A DNA stretch of 64,000 nt, taken from Haematospirillum sp. H4485 (GTDB lineage: Bacteria; Pseudomonadota; Alphaproteobacteria; Rhodospirillales; Rhodospirillaceae). Of the stretch, positions 1 through 8,881 are shown one piece after another. Positions within the stretch are counted from its first letter, which is position 1, and every line of letters starts with the position of its first letter. The notes below the pieces were generated by a model. The model was not told where the DNA came from and did not search any database. It saw only the letters and a list, made by a program, of their open reading frames with translations. The stretch is from contig NZ_JAAVSY010000001.1 of NCBI RefSeq assembly GCF_012102745.1, forward strand, positions 1 to 64,000, read 5' to 3'. The translations under genes were made by a program, and so were the position numbers.

Positions 1-83
1 CCCTTCCCGAACTCGGCCGTGAAAAACAGCTGCGCCAATGGTACTTTGCCTCAAGGCACGGGAGAGTAGGGCGCCGCCAGGTC
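1..83 (+). rRNA. rrf: 5S ribosomal RNA, 3' part
   Basis: The first ~83 bases match the conserved 3' two thirds of bacterial 5S rRNA: the CCGAACTCGG loop C/helix III segment near the start, then the GGTACT and GGGAGAGTAGG segments and the closing GCCGCCAGG end. The 5' part lies outside the window. It implies that a 16S-23S-5S operon ends here, reading left to right. No tRNA-fMet follows; a terminator comes about 45 bases later. The 3' end is placed by comparison with typical 5S genes and may be off by a few bases. Confidence 0.93.
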
Positions 84-128
84 TTCTCATCTCTCAATTC
101 AAAAAAACTTGCTTCTATACAAAATAAT

Positions 129-160
129 CAGAAAACCGGCTTACATAAGCCGGTTTTCTG
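129..160 (+). terminator. Rho-independent terminator of the rRNA operon
   Basis: A perfect 14-bp inverted repeat (arms 129-142 and 147-160) with a 4-base loop. The arms begin and end in A/T tracts, so the transcript hairpin is flanked by U-rich sequence. It lies just downstream of the 5S gene. It could also stop transcription from the minus-strand holin gene at 229-603. Confidence 0.85.
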
Positions 161-228
161 TATTCAGAACAATAAAAAAGCTGCACGAAATATTCCATGC
201 AGCCCCGTACTACCGCACCCAGAAAACC

Positions 229-603
229 CTATTTCGGCATGTTCACTTTCTCAAACGTGTGAAGACTGCTGACGCCTACCATCCCGAACATCAATTCCCA
301 CAACATCTCGTCAAGGCCAGGAAGATTTGGCGACACATTGAAGCCAATCAAAAACGGACGAACCAGGTATTGATACGCAATCGAGGCCGCAAGAATCCAG
401 CCAATCGCAGGACGCCAACCCGATACAAACAAACTGCCAGATCCTGCCTCAGCACGATTCACTGACTGTTGTTGCGTGATCTCTTCAAGCTGACCGCTCA
501 GCTGTAATTCCATCAGTTTCAGCTTCGCCTCATCGGCCTTGTCCTTGTCGGGGATGATTTTATCCAGCAATCCTCCGATCAACGGAAAAAGTGTGCCCCA
601 CAT
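229..603 (-). CDS. 3TM holin family protein (GTA/phage type)
   Basis: A 124-residue protein with a short amphipathic N-terminus (IGGLLDKIIPDKDKADEAK), a charged helix and then hydrophobic segments including GWRPAIGWILAASIAYQYLV and a C-terminal LFGMVGVSSLHTFEK-like end. This matches the 'holin of 3TMs, for gene-transfer release' family, small membrane proteins that permeabilise the inner membrane for lysin access. The ATG at 603 was chosen because GAGGAG precedes it by a normal distance; the open frame extends to 702. It lies downstream of the M15 peptidase gene on the same strand. It may be a remnant of a prophage or gene-transfer-agent lysis module; no capsid or tail genes are visible. Confidence 0.75.
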   Translation of the reverse strand: MWGTLFPLIGGLLDKIIPDKDKADEAKLKLMELQLSGQLEEITQQQSVNRAEAGSGSLFVSGWRPAIGWILAASIAYQYLVRPFLIGFNVSPNLPGLDEMLWELMFGMVGVSSLHTFEKVNMPK

Positions 604-942
604 GGCTTGCTCCTCATCATAAAAGCGCACGCGCCCGGAACACCAATCGCTCCAGCGCTCTTGTTTTGTGTACGCTATAGCGCAACAAAGACGATAACTC
701 AATGACAGAATTCGCCTGACTCAACCGAGAGGCAAAGGACTAAGCTGTAAATAAAGCGCGTCACTGTGACCGCTGCAGAATGTATAAATATGCCCATCCC
801 TTCAGCAAAAGCGATGCAGAATAAAAAGAGAGATACCGTATATAGGTGTGGCGGAATATCTGCGCAAAAACATGCCTATCAAATAGATAAATATACCCCG
901 GAGTATAAATGCCCCGGGGATAAAAAATTGATTATATTTATA
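604..942. other. Intergenic stretch, no gene supported
   Basis: This 339-base gap lies between the holin start and the M15 peptidase stop. The only notable structure is a short GC-rich inverted repeat (ccccgg at 896-901, ccgggg at 914-919) just past the peptidase stop, which could be a weak terminator for that gene. A 61-codon plus-strand frame at 766-951 has no ribosome binding site and no recognisable product. Confidence 0.5.
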
Positions 943-1791
943 TTAATTTGATAATTGCTCTACGCATTCCGCGCGGTCTCGTGCCTTGTCCTCGCCTTTC
1001 TTTTCGCAGATACACTTTTTGTAGTCTTCTATATACTTTTCAAAGATGATCTTTCCTTGCTCAAGGGGCTTGGAAGCCAAGGTTTTTACAAAATTAACAG
1101 TCCCGACTTCAAAATGTTGCATATCCATTGGGCTATCCCAGTACCCTCCCCAACGAATAAATCCATGCTGGGCAAATAAATCGATAACTTGTTCTGCCAT
1201 GCCGGGGCGAACAGCTTTCCCAGGTCTTGCATCCAGACGGTTTATATAGGTTCCTGTTGCTGCAAGGGGCTTGACGGCAATTGTTCCATTCGTGCTTGGG
1301 TACAGGACAGGATTTTGCAGTGGATTCAGGTCAATTGCCGCGCCATAGGCATGCTTTGACCAGCTTGTGGAACCAGCAATTCTTCGACCGTTAAAGGCGG
1401 AAGTATTATTGGCTTCCATAGCGCGATCATCATCGCCGTCGAAGTGCTCCATGGGCATTGCCTGAGCGATAGGAAAGCGCATGGCATATAAATGGTCAAA
1501 TATAGACTGTGTGCTTTCAGAAATAACGTCAAGAACAACAAGTGTGCCTTCGTGTTTATTTCCTTTGAAATCAATATATTGGAAATGAACATTGCGCAGC
1601 CGATCACATCCAACGGGAGGCTTGTCTTTATCCGGTGTGTCAGGATTTGTATCAGGCATTGTGCCATGATCTTTCATGTTCTGACATTGGGCCTCATCAA
1701 CAGGAGTAATGTTTGCTGTAGCCATTCTTCCTGGTGCCATGAAAAGAGATGTAAAGGCAGAAAACAGGGCTATGCGTATTATTGTATTCAT
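943..1791 (-). CDS. Exported M15 family peptidase (VanY/endolysin-like)
   Basis: A 282-residue protein with a signal peptide (hydrophobic stretch IIRIALFSAFTSLFMAPG after a short N-terminus) and an M15 peptidase domain. The zinc-binding pattern SKHAYGAAIDLNP (H...D) lies near residue 145, and the third ligand is in DMQHFEVG. Such enzymes cleave D-Ala-D-Ala or L-Ala-D-Glu bonds of peptidoglycan in the periplasm. The C-terminus ends in a Cys-rich charged tail (KCICEKKGEDKARDRAEC). The ATG at 1791 has AAGGAG about 11 bases upstream and gives a proper signal peptide; the open frame to 1944 does not. With the holin downstream it resembles a lysis pair, but the signal peptide would let it work without the holin. 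Confidence 0.8.
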   Translation of the reverse strand: MNTIIRIALFSAFTSLFMAPGRMATANITPVDEAQCQNMKDHGTMPDTNPDTPDKDKPPVGCDRLRNVHFQYIDFKGNKHEGTLVVLDVISESTQSIFDHLYAMRFPIAQAMPMEHFDGDDDRAMEANNTSAFNGRRIAGSTSWSKHAYGAAIDLNPLQNPVLYPSTNGTIAVKPLAATGTYINRLDARPGKAVRPGMAEQVIDLFAQHGFIRWGGYWDSPMDMQHFEVGTVNFVKTLASKPLEQGKIIFEKYIEDYKKCICEKKGEDKARDRAECVEQLSN

Positions 1792-2221
1792 ATATGTAGA
1801 ACTCCTTGGTTTTGCGCATGGAACTTTGGTTGAAACATGTTCTGATATTCCTGCTCGGGGAGATTGCCTTCTTCTTTTCAATGACGTGATGACAGTTCTA
1901 TTCACACGTATGTCCCCGCCAGAGGAGCAAGAATACTCTGTCACTATAGTGTCTGGATAGCAGACATGAGCCTGATATTTTGTTGGCTGTCATGGAGTAA
2001 GTGACGTGCTCTTTTCAGGACCGTTTCAGCCAAGATGAGCCGTAACATGCATATGTTTATGTCTTCAGGGTCACATATGCTCTTTCGAGTCTGCCGGTGT
2101 ATCTGGCTGCCCCGGAACGAAAGCCCGGATTTTGCTTGATTATGTAAACTGTCCCTGTTTTTGCCAAAATGGTTGTGAAGTGTTAGCGTTTTCCGTCGTT
2201 CCCCCAAGCAGGAGCAGAACA
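1792..2221. other. Divergent intergenic region
   Basis: About 430 bases separate the starts of the minus-strand M15 peptidase and the plus-strand MBL-fold gene, so promoters for both are expected here. I see no clear paired -35/-10 elements, operator palindrome or small gene. Open frames in it lack ribosome binding sites and look like chance. Confidence 0.4.
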
Positions 2222-3115
2222 ATGTCATTTCGTCCCCTTGCGGCTGCCGTGATGGTGGCCTCTGCTTTCTTTACGATCTCGGCGGTGGCGTCCCCGCTTC
2301 AGCTTGACGTTTATAATCCGGGTGAGAAGAGCATTTTTCCTGTTACATCAACGATTGTTATGGGAAAGCATGAAGCCATTCTGGTTGATGCCCAGTTCCA
2401 GCGTAATGACGCACAGGCCCTTGTGCACAAGATCAAGGCCAGCGGCAGAAAGCTGAAGACAATTTATGTCAGCCATAATGACCCGGACTATTACTTTGGT
2501 CTTGATGTCCTGCATGCAGCGTTTCCTGACGCAGAAATTGTTGCTACGCCCCAGACGGTGGCTGCCATCAAGGCCAATAAAGACGGGAAGGTGGCCTATT
2601 GGGGGCCGATCCTGAAGCAAAATGCCCCGAAAGAGGTTATTGTCCCACGTCCGCTGTCGGGCAACACCCTGACCTTGGAAGGCGAAACGATCAAGATTAT
2701 CGGGCTGGATGGTCCAAGCCCTGACCGCACGGTTTTATGGATACCGTCCATGCAGACGATTCTGGGTGGGGTTCCGATTGTTGCCAACCTCCATGTCTGG
2801 GTTGCTGATACGCAGACATTCCAGTCACGCCAGGACTGGTTGAAGATGTTGGAGCATTTCAAGGAAATGCATCCGAAAAAGGTTATTCCGGGTCATTTCC
2901 TGCCTGATGCCCATGGCAAGATGCCCTTTGATGTTGGTGCTATAGACTTTACACGCATCTACCTTAGAGCGTTTGAGGTTGAGGCCGCCTTGGCATCAAA
3001 TTCCGGTGAATTGATTGCGGCCATGCGCAAGCGGTATCCAAAGCTTGCGCATGCAGATTCCCTGGAATTAAGTGCAAAGGTGATCAAGGGCGAAATGAAG
3101 TGGCCTGCGCATTAA
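2222..3115 (+). CDS. Exported MBL-fold metallo-hydrolase with altered metal motif
   Basis: A 297-residue protein with a signal peptide ending near AVASP and a metallo-beta-lactamase fold. The usual HxHxDH metal motif appears as HNDPDY in SHNDPDYYFGLD: the first His and the Asp remain, the second His is Asp and the last His is Tyr. Later possible ligands are His in ANLHVW and His in VIPGHFLPD. The substrate cannot be told; the altered motif makes it unlikely to be a classical carbapenemase. The ATG at 2222 has AGGAGCA at a normal spacing and gives the signal peptide; the frame opens at 2132. A terminator follows at 3143-3165, so the gene seems to be a single unit. Confidence 0.8.
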   Translation: MSFRPLAAAVMVASAFFTISAVASPLQLDVYNPGEKSIFPVTSTIVMGKHEAILVDAQFQRNDAQALVHKIKASGRKLKTIYVSHNDPDYYFGLDVLHAAFPDAEIVATPQTVAAIKANKDGKVAYWGPILKQNAPKEVIVPRPLSGNTLTLEGETIKIIGLDGPSPDRTVLWIPSMQTILGGVPIVANLHVWVADTQTFQSRQDWLKMLEHFKEMHPKKVIPGHFLPDAHGKMPFDVGAIDFTRIYLRAFEVEAALASNSGELIAAMRKRYPKLAHADSLELSAKVIKGEMKWPAH

Positions 3116-3142
3116 GCCTTTGATGAATGCTGTATTCTTTCG

Positions 3143-3165
3143 TGGAGGGGCGCATTGCCCCTCCA
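3143..3165 (+). terminator. Rho-independent terminator after the MBL-fold gene
   Basis: A perfect 9-bp stem (3143-3151 with 3157-3165) with a 5-base loop, followed by TTTTCTTTA. It lies 28 bases after the stop of the MBL-fold gene and separates it from the beta-lactamase gene. Confidence 0.85.
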
Positions 3166-3253
3166 TTTTCTTTATACCGTTGAAAAGAGTGGAACTTCCA
3201 TGTGGTCCGTCTAATATCGCGTTCCTTTGACGGGTTGCCATGCTGGAGGCCAT

Positions 3254-4150
3254 ATGATGCAGGCTGCTGTGTACAGTCGTCGTTCTTTTCTCAAGACGGT
3301 GTCCTTGTTTTCTGTTGTTGCATTGTCTCCGGTTTACGGAATGGCTGCACAACACTCATCTGCTGATGCGGTACAGCGTCTGTCAGATCTGGAAGGAACG
3401 TTCGACGGGCGCTTGGGGGTTTTTGCCTTTGACACGGGCAGTGGGGCTTCCCTCGCATGGCGATCCGAAGAGCGTTTCCCGGTTTGCAGTACATTCAAGG
3501 CATTTCTGGCTGCGGCAATTCTGCACCGTAGCACATCGGATCACGGGCTTCTGGACCGGGTGATATCTTATCCTCTGGAAGAGCTTGTCTCTTATTCTCC
3601 AGTGACCCAGCAGCATGTGCATTCCGGAATGCGTGTGCGGGATATGTGTGCCGCAGCCATCCAGTACAGCGACAACACGGCGGCCAATCTTCTGATGCGG
3701 ATTCTGGGCGGGCCTGATGCGGTTACCACCTTTATGCGTCAGGCAGGGGATACGGATTTTCGTCTGGACCGCTGGGAGACGGACCTGAATACAGCTATTC
3801 CCGGTGATCTCCGTGATACCTCAACACCGGTAGCTATAGCCCGAAGCCTGGACCGCCTTTTGTTTGGTGATGTGTTGTCAGATATGCATCGTGCCGTATT
3901 GCAGGACTGGTTGAAAGGCAACACAACGGGAGCATCCCGCATACGAGCCGGTGTTCCTGAAGGCTGGATGGTCGGGGACAGAACAGGCAGTGGGTCTTAT
4001 GGAACGGCCAATGCGATTGGTGTGCTGTGGCCTCCCGGCAGGAAGCCTGTGATCGCGTCTATTTATACGACCCAGCATTATCGTGAGGCTGTCTGGCGTG
4101 ATGACATCGTGGCCCAGGCTACCCGCATCATTGTTGACGGGTTGGCATAG
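3254..4150 (+). CDS. bla: Class A beta-lactamase
   Basis: A serine beta-lactamase of ~298 residues. All class A motifs are present: CSTFK (Ser70/Lys73), YSDN (SDN loop), WETDLNTA (Glu166/Asn170 omega loop) and DRTGSGSYG, where the KTG box is RTG. Arg at Ambler 234 is known from the CARB/PSE carbenicillinases; here it is only a sequence feature, not a proven spectrum. The N-terminus has SRRSFLK followed by a hydrophobic segment, a likely Tat signal peptide. GGAGG at 3245-3249 serves ATGs at 3254 or 3257; the latter has the better spacing. No LysR-type regulator is adjacent. Base composition matches the neighbours, so it looks like a resident chromosomal gene. Confidence 0.93.
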   Translation: MMQAAVYSRRSFLKTVSLFSVVALSPVYGMAAQHSSADAVQRLSDLEGTFDGRLGVFAFDTGSGASLAWRSEERFPVCSTFKAFLAAAILHRSTSDHGLLDRVISYPLEELVSYSPVTQQHVHSGMRVRDMCAAAIQYSDNTAANLLMRILGGPDAVTTFMRQAGDTDFRLDRWETDLNTAIPGDLRDTSTPVAIARSLDRLLFGDVLSDMHRAVLQDWLKGNTTGASRIRAGVPEGWMVGDRTGSGSYGTANAIGVLWPPGRKPVIASIYTTQHYREAVWRDDIVAQATRIIVDGLA

Positions 4151-4160
4151 CGCGAGACAG

Positions 4161-4192
4161 GGCGGTACGGAGCCTCAAGGCTCCGTACCGCC
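4161..4192. terminator. Bidirectional hairpin between bla and clpB
   Basis: A perfect 14-bp inverted repeat (4161-4174 with 4179-4192) with a TCAA loop, between two convergent stop codons. There is no long T run on either side, so efficiency is uncertain. Confidence 0.7.
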
Positions 4193-4197
4193 GTTGT

Positions 4198-6819
4198 TCA
4201 GTGTACAGTCGAGGATGGGTTCGCTGGTTGCTCTGTCGCAACCGTGTGGTCGTTCAGCATCAGATGACCGTCGCTGACGGTTACAGCCACGGTGTCTCCA
4301 TCGCGGATTCTGCCTTCGAGCAACAGTGTGGCCAGTGGGTTTTCCAGTTGCTTCTGGATCACCCGTTTCAGGGGACGGGCCCCATAAACAGGATCATAGC
4401 CATGCTCGGCCAACCATGTCATGGCCTCTGCATTGACACTCAGCTCTATCTGACGATCGCTCAGACGTTTGCGTAACCGGTCAATCTGGATGGATACAAT
4501 ACCGGTCATATGACCCCGGCCCAGCCGATGGAACAACAGGACCTCGTCCAGCCGGTTCAGGAACTCCGGACGGAACGCGGCCCGTACCACATCCATGACC
4601 TGCGGGCGTACGGCTTCTGAATCCTGGCCATCCGGCTGGGCGGCCAGAATATCGGCGCCCAGGTTGGAGGTCAGGATGATCAGCGTATTGCGGAAGTCAA
4701 CCGTATGGCCTTGTCCGTCGGTCAAGCGTCCGTCATCCAGGACTTGCAGCAGGACGTTGAAAACATCGGGGTGAGCTTTTTCAACTTCGTCAAACAAGAT
4801 AACCTGATAGGGTCGCCGTCGCACGGCTTCGGACAGCACGCCACCTTCCTCGTATCCAACATAACCCGGCGGGGCGCCGATCAAGCGGGATACCGCGTGC
4901 TTTTCCATAAATTCGCTCATGTCGATACGAACCATGGCGTTGTCATCATCAAACAGGAAGCTGGCCAGGGCTTTTGTCAGTTCTGTTTTTCCGACCCCGG
5001 TTGGCCCCAGGAACAGGAAAGAACCCATCGGGCGGTTCGGATCTCCCAGTCCGGCCCTGGCCCGGCGAATGGCACTGGATACGGCGACCAGTGCTTCGTG
5101 CTGTCCGATGACACGCTGTCCCAGCATGGATTCCATGCGCAGCAGCTTTTCGCGTTCACCTTCCAGCATTTTATCGACAGGGATACCTGTCCAGCGCGAT
5201 ACGACGCCGGCAATGTGCTGGGTGGTGACGGTTTCATTGACCATGCTATTTTTACCGTCTTCGCGGTGCTCTGCTTCCTGTAGCCGGGCTTGCAGGGCGG
5301 GGATAACCGCATACTGTAGTTCCCCGGCCCGTTCATAGCGGCTTTCGCGCAAGGCTTGTTCCAGCTCCATCCGGGCTTGGTCCAGTTGTTCTTTCAGGCG
5401 GGTTGCCCCGGCCAGTGTGTCCTTTTCAGCTTTCCAGCGCGCGGTCAGCTCAGCTGATTTTTCTTCCAGCTCGGCCAGCTCCCGTTCCAGCTTTACCAGA
5501 CGGTCGCGGGATGCGTTGTCTGTCTCCCGTTTCAGGGCCTCCCGCTCTATTTTCAGCTGCACGATACGGCGATCCAGCTCATCCAGATCTTCCGGTTTTG
5601 AATCGACTTCCATCCGCAACCGGCTTGCTGCTTCATCCACAAGATCAATGGCCTTGTCGGGAAGGAAACGGTCGGTGATATAGCGGTGTGACAACGTGGC
5701 GGCAGAGACCAGTGCCGAGTCTGAAATGCGGACACCGTGGTGCAGTTCATATTTCTCGCGGATACCCCGCAAGATCGATACGGTGTCCTCTACGTTTGGT
5801 TCATCGACAAAAACAGGCTGGAAACGGCGTGCAAGGGCGGCATCCTTTTCAACGTGCTTGCGGTATTCATCCAGGGTTGTTGCCCCGATACAGTGCAGTT
5901 CCCCCCGTGCAAGGGCGGGCTTGATCAGGTTGGCAGCATCCATGGCGCCGTCTGTTTTGCCTGCCCCGACCAAGGTATGCATTTCATCAATGAACAGGAT
6001 AATGCCGCCTTCTGCTGCCGTGACCTCGTTCAGTACGGCTTTCAGCCGTTCCTCGAATTCGCCCCGAAATTTGGCTCCGGCAATCAGGGATCCCATGTCC
6101 AGGGACATCAGGCTTTTTCCGGCCAGGGATTCCGGGATATCCCCGTTGATAATCCGCAGGGCCAGTCCTTCGACAACCGCCGTTTTTCCAACACCGGGTT
6201 CGCCAATCAGCACCGGGTTGTTTTTTGTGCGCCGTGATAAAACCTGAATGGCGCGTCGAATTTCCTCATCGCGTCCGATAACAGGGTCGAGCTTTCCGTT
6301 CCGGGCTGCTTCGGTCAGATCACGGGCATACTTCTTCAGGGCATCGTACTGCTGTTCTGCCGATGCGGAGTCTGCAACCCGCCCTTTGCGAAGCTCCCGT
6401 ATGGCCGCTACCAGCTTTTCGCTGGTCAGGCCGGACTGGGTCAGAATGTCACACACGGTGGTACCGGTGCGTGCGACCATGGCCAGAAGAAGGTATTCTG
6501 CGGTGACAAAGCTGTCTCCCGCCTTTTCAGCCAGTTCTTGTGCGGTGACCAGGATGCGTGAGAGATCCTGGGCATAAAACATCTGCGAGGCACCCTGTAC
6601 CCGGGGCAGCTTTGCAACAGCGCTGTCAACCCCGGCCCGAGCCTTTGCGGCATCGGCGCCAGCCTTGTCCATCAGGTTCGAGGCCAGCCCTTCGCGGTCG
6701 TCAAGAAGAGCCTTCAGCACATGTTCAGGGACAACCTGCTGGTGATTTTCCCGGAGAGCTATGGTTTGTGCGGCCTGTATGAATCCCTTTGATCGATCGG
6801 TAAAGTGTTCAAAATCCAT
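4198..6819 (-). CDS. clpB: ATP-dependent disaggregase ClpB
   Basis: An 873-residue cytosolic AAA+ chaperone that resolubilises aggregated proteins together with DnaK. In order: Clp N-domain (1-145), NBD1 with Walker A GEPGVGKT near residue 206, a long coiled-coil middle domain rich in Glu/Arg (about 410-525), and NBD2 with GPTGVGKT near residue 610 and the pore loop GYVGYEEGG. The length is normal for the family. The start at 6819 is preceded by GAGGA. It is a single-gene unit, with a possible heat-shock promoter at 6917-6947. Confidence 0.98.
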   Translation of the reverse strand: MDFEHFTDRSKGFIQAAQTIALRENHQQVVPEHVLKALLDDREGLASNLMDKAGADAAKARAGVDSAVAKLPRVQGASQMFYAQDLSRILVTAQELAEKAGDSFVTAEYLLLAMVARTGTTVCDILTQSGLTSEKLVAAIRELRKGRVADSASAEQQYDALKKYARDLTEAARNGKLDPVIGRDEEIRRAIQVLSRRTKNNPVLIGEPGVGKTAVVEGLALRIINGDIPESLAGKSLMSLDMGSLIAGAKFRGEFEERLKAVLNEVTAAEGGIILFIDEMHTLVGAGKTDGAMDAANLIKPALARGELHCIGATTLDEYRKHVEKDAALARRFQPVFVDEPNVEDTVSILRGIREKYELHHGVRISDSALVSAATLSHRYITDRFLPDKAIDLVDEAASRLRMEVDSKPEDLDELDRRIVQLKIEREALKRETDNASRDRLVKLERELAELEEKSAELTARWKAEKDTLAGATRLKEQLDQARMELEQALRESRYERAGELQYAVIPALQARLQEAEHREDGKNSMVNETVTTQHIAGVVSRWTGIPVDKMLEGEREKLLRMESMLGQRVIGQHEALVAVSSAIRRARAGLGDPNRPMGSFLFLGPTGVGKTELTKALASFLFDDDNAMVRIDMSEFMEKHAVSRLIGAPPGYVGYEEGGVLSEAVRRRPYQVILFDEVEKAHPDVFNVLLQVLDDGRLTDGQGHTVDFRNTLIILTSNLGADILAAQPDGQDSEAVRPQVMDVVRAAFRPEFLNRLDEVLLFHRLGRGHMTGIVSIQIDRLRKRLSDRQIELSVNAEAMTWLAEHGYDPVYGARPLKRVIQKQLENPLATLLLEGRIRDGDTVAVTVSDGHLMLNDHTVATEQPANPSSTVH

Positions 6820-6916
6820 GTCTTTGTCCTCGTGATGAGCGACGGTAACGGTTCAGCCAATGTGAATGCTCAGCCGAACAATGACGTGTGCCCCGATGTA
6901 CGGCGACACAGGAAAA

Positions 6917-6947
6917 ACATAGGGAGTAAAAACAGTTGTCCGCAAGG
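6917..6947 (-). promoter_or_regulatory. Possible sigma-32 promoter of clpB
   Basis: On the minus strand, CCTTGCGG (rc of 6940-6947) is followed after 15 bases by CCCTATGT (rc of 6917-6924). This resembles the heat-shock pattern CTTG-N13-15-CCCATnT, about 100 bases upstream of clpB, a typical RpoH target. The -10 match is imperfect. Confidence 0.4.
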
Positions 6948-7017
6948 GGGATCAGAAGGAAGCATCTTATAATTGTGACGAATTGACAATTCGCGCAAAT
7001 AAAAGGAGAATTGTCAT

Positions 7018-7794
7018 ATGAAGGCGACTGTAGCGCACATATGCCGGTATCCGGTCAAGGGATTGAGCGCCGATCCGTTGCGGCGGGTTTTGTTGCGGCC
7101 AAGCGAGGGAATACTAGGCGATCGTCGTTATGCCATTGTCCGTGGTGGGACGTTGGCAGTTTCCCTGCCGGGCGTACGTCTGACCGAGAATCAGTTTGTA
7201 ACCTTGGCCAATACGCCGCGCTTGGCCCTTCTCACAACGCGCTGGATTGACGGGGCTTCGACACTGACGATTGAGCGTGATGGCCGGCAGGTGGCTTGGG
7301 CTGATTTGTCGACCGTTGTTGGTCGCGCCAGGATATCGGACTTTTTCTCCGCCTTTCTTCATGATCCCGGTCAACCGGATGTTGGTCTTGTCGATCTGGG
7401 TGATGAGCTGTCCGGTTTGGCTGGTGGGACGCTGCTGACGGTTGTCTCGGAAAGCAGCCTGATGGATCTGGAGCGTGTTGCCGGCCATTCCCTTGATGCC
7501 CGCCGTTTTCGTCCCAACTTGATACTGGCAGGGTTGCCGGCTTGGGTTGAGCTGTCGATGATCGGACGTGAAATCGTTGTAGGGAAAGGGTTGCGCCTGC
7601 GTTTCGTTCAGCCTGCGGAATGTAGGCCATCTGCCAACGTAGATCCTGCACAGGGTCTTGTGGACCTGAATCTGGTGCGGTCTCTGCAGCGCGGGTTCGG
7701 GCACAGTTATTTCGGTGTTTTGGCCCAGGTTGTGACAGGCGGGGTAATGGAGGTCGGCTGCAAGGTTTCAGCGCCGTTGTCTTCTGTAACCTGA
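7018..7794 (+). CDS. MOSC domain-containing protein
   Basis: A 258-residue protein with an N-terminal MOSC beta-barrel (YPVKGL..., GDRRYAIV near residues 12-45) and a MOSC domain whose conserved region includes RRFRPNLIL, followed by CRPSANVDP. The family includes molybdenum-cofactor sulfurases and the YcbX/mARC N-hydroxylated-base reductases. No ferredoxin domain is attached. AAAAGGAG precedes the ATG by 9 bases. It runs convergent to the LOG-family gene. The substrate is unknown; the fold assignment is firm. Confidence 0.85.
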   Translation: MKATVAHICRYPVKGLSADPLRRVLLRPSEGILGDRRYAIVRGGTLAVSLPGVRLTENQFVTLANTPRLALLTTRWIDGASTLTIERDGRQVAWADLSTVVGRARISDFFSAFLHDPGQPDVGLVDLGDELSGLAGGTLLTVVSESSLMDLERVAGHSLDARRFRPNLILAGLPAWVELSMIGREIVVGKGLRLRFVQPAECRPSANVDPAQGLVDLNLVRSLQRGFGHSYFGVLAQVVTGGVMEVGCKVSAPLSSVT

Positions 7795-7819
7795 GACAGG
7801 AGGCTGTATTGCGCTCTGC

Positions 7820-8752
7820 CTATCCGCCGCCCCAGCCATTGGGCCTGGGATGGCGGCTGTAGAAGTCTTCAATCGCTTTCCATCCTTCTTCTGCCGTTTC
7901 GACGAAGCGGAATATGTCCAGATCTTCGGGTGATATTGTGCCTTCCTCGACCATGGCCTCGAAATTCACCACCCGTCGCCACCAGGCTTCTCCGAAAAGA
8001 AGAACAGGAATCTTCTGGATTTTGTGGGTTTGAATCAGGGTTAGTCCCTCGAACAGCTCGTCCATGGTTCCGAATCCACCGGGGAAGCAGGCAAGCGCCT
8101 CGGCCCGGATCAGGAAGTGCATTTTGCGGATGGCAAAATAGTGGAAGTTGAACGAGAGCTTGGGCGTGATGTAGCTGTTCGGTGCCTGTTCATGCGGCAG
8201 AACAATAGACAAGCCAACGCTGTCAGCACCAATATCGTCAGCCCCCCGGTTGGCCGCTTCCATGATGCCAGGGCCCCCACCTGTACATACAACATAACGG
8301 CGGCGGCCGGGTTGACTTCCTGCTTCTGACACCAGGCGGGCAAACGTACGTGCAATATCGTAGTAGCGACTGGTTTCAGCCAGGCGTTTTGCAATGGCCA
8401 GATTGCGTTTGGCTGTGGCATCGTCGGGATTGGCCGAGGCTGCCTTTTCAGCTTGCTGCAAGGCCGCTTGTGCGACCTTGGGCTCATGGATCCGCGCGCT
8501 GCCGAAAACAACGACGGTTGAAACAATGCCTTCTTCCTGCAGCAAAACTTCAGGCTTGAGCAGCTCCAGCTGCAGCCGAACGGGGCGCAGGTCGCGCGTG
8601 GTCAGGAAGTCCAGGTCCGTAAAAGCCAGGCGATAACTGGGGGAGCTGTTTTGCGGCGTAGAGTCCCTGGCGATTTCCTCGTCGATTGTGCGCCGGTCTT
8701 CAGCCGAACTGGCAAACGGGGAGTAGGGACGGTCGTGTGAATCAGATGACAA
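7820..8752 (-). CDS. LOG family protein (TIGR00730 type)
   Basis: A 310-residue Rossmann-fold protein with the family motif PGGFGTMDE near the C-terminal half and GGGPGIMEAANRGA before it. LOG proteins release free base from cytokinin riboside or AMP-like nucleotides (nucleotide 5'-monophosphate phosphoribohydrolase). It has an N-terminal extension of about 100 residues compared with minimal LOGs. I place the start at a TTG at 8752 because GGAG lies 8 bases upstream; the longer frame to 8854 has no such site. The physiological substrate is not evident. Confidence 0.85.
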   Translation of the reverse strand: MSSDSHDRPYSPFASSAEDRRTIDEEIARDSTPQNSSPSYRLAFTDLDFLTTRDLRPVRLQLELLKPEVLLQEEGIVSTVVVFGSARIHEPKVAQAALQQAEKAASANPDDATAKRNLAIAKRLAETSRYYDIARTFARLVSEAGSQPGRRRYVVCTGGGPGIMEAANRGADDIGADSVGLSIVLPHEQAPNSYITPKLSFNFHYFAIRKMHFLIRAEALACFPGGFGTMDELFEGLTLIQTHKIQKIPVLLFGEAWWRRVVNFEAMVEEGTISPEDLDIFRFVETAEEGWKAIEDFYSRHPRPNGWGGG

Positions 8753-8881
8753 GGAACAATCTCCACAACAAGCATGCAGGAGCGTTTTCCATTCATCAGA
8801 TAATTGAACGCGGCAGACTGCAACCGTTTTCGGCGCACTTAGCCACCAAGCCAAGAATAGTGTCGCGCATGCCGATCCGGT

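Noticed and set aside
109-465. 118-codon plus-strand frame after the 5S gene
   Set aside because: It runs antisense to the holin gene, has no ribosome binding site and no domain pattern.
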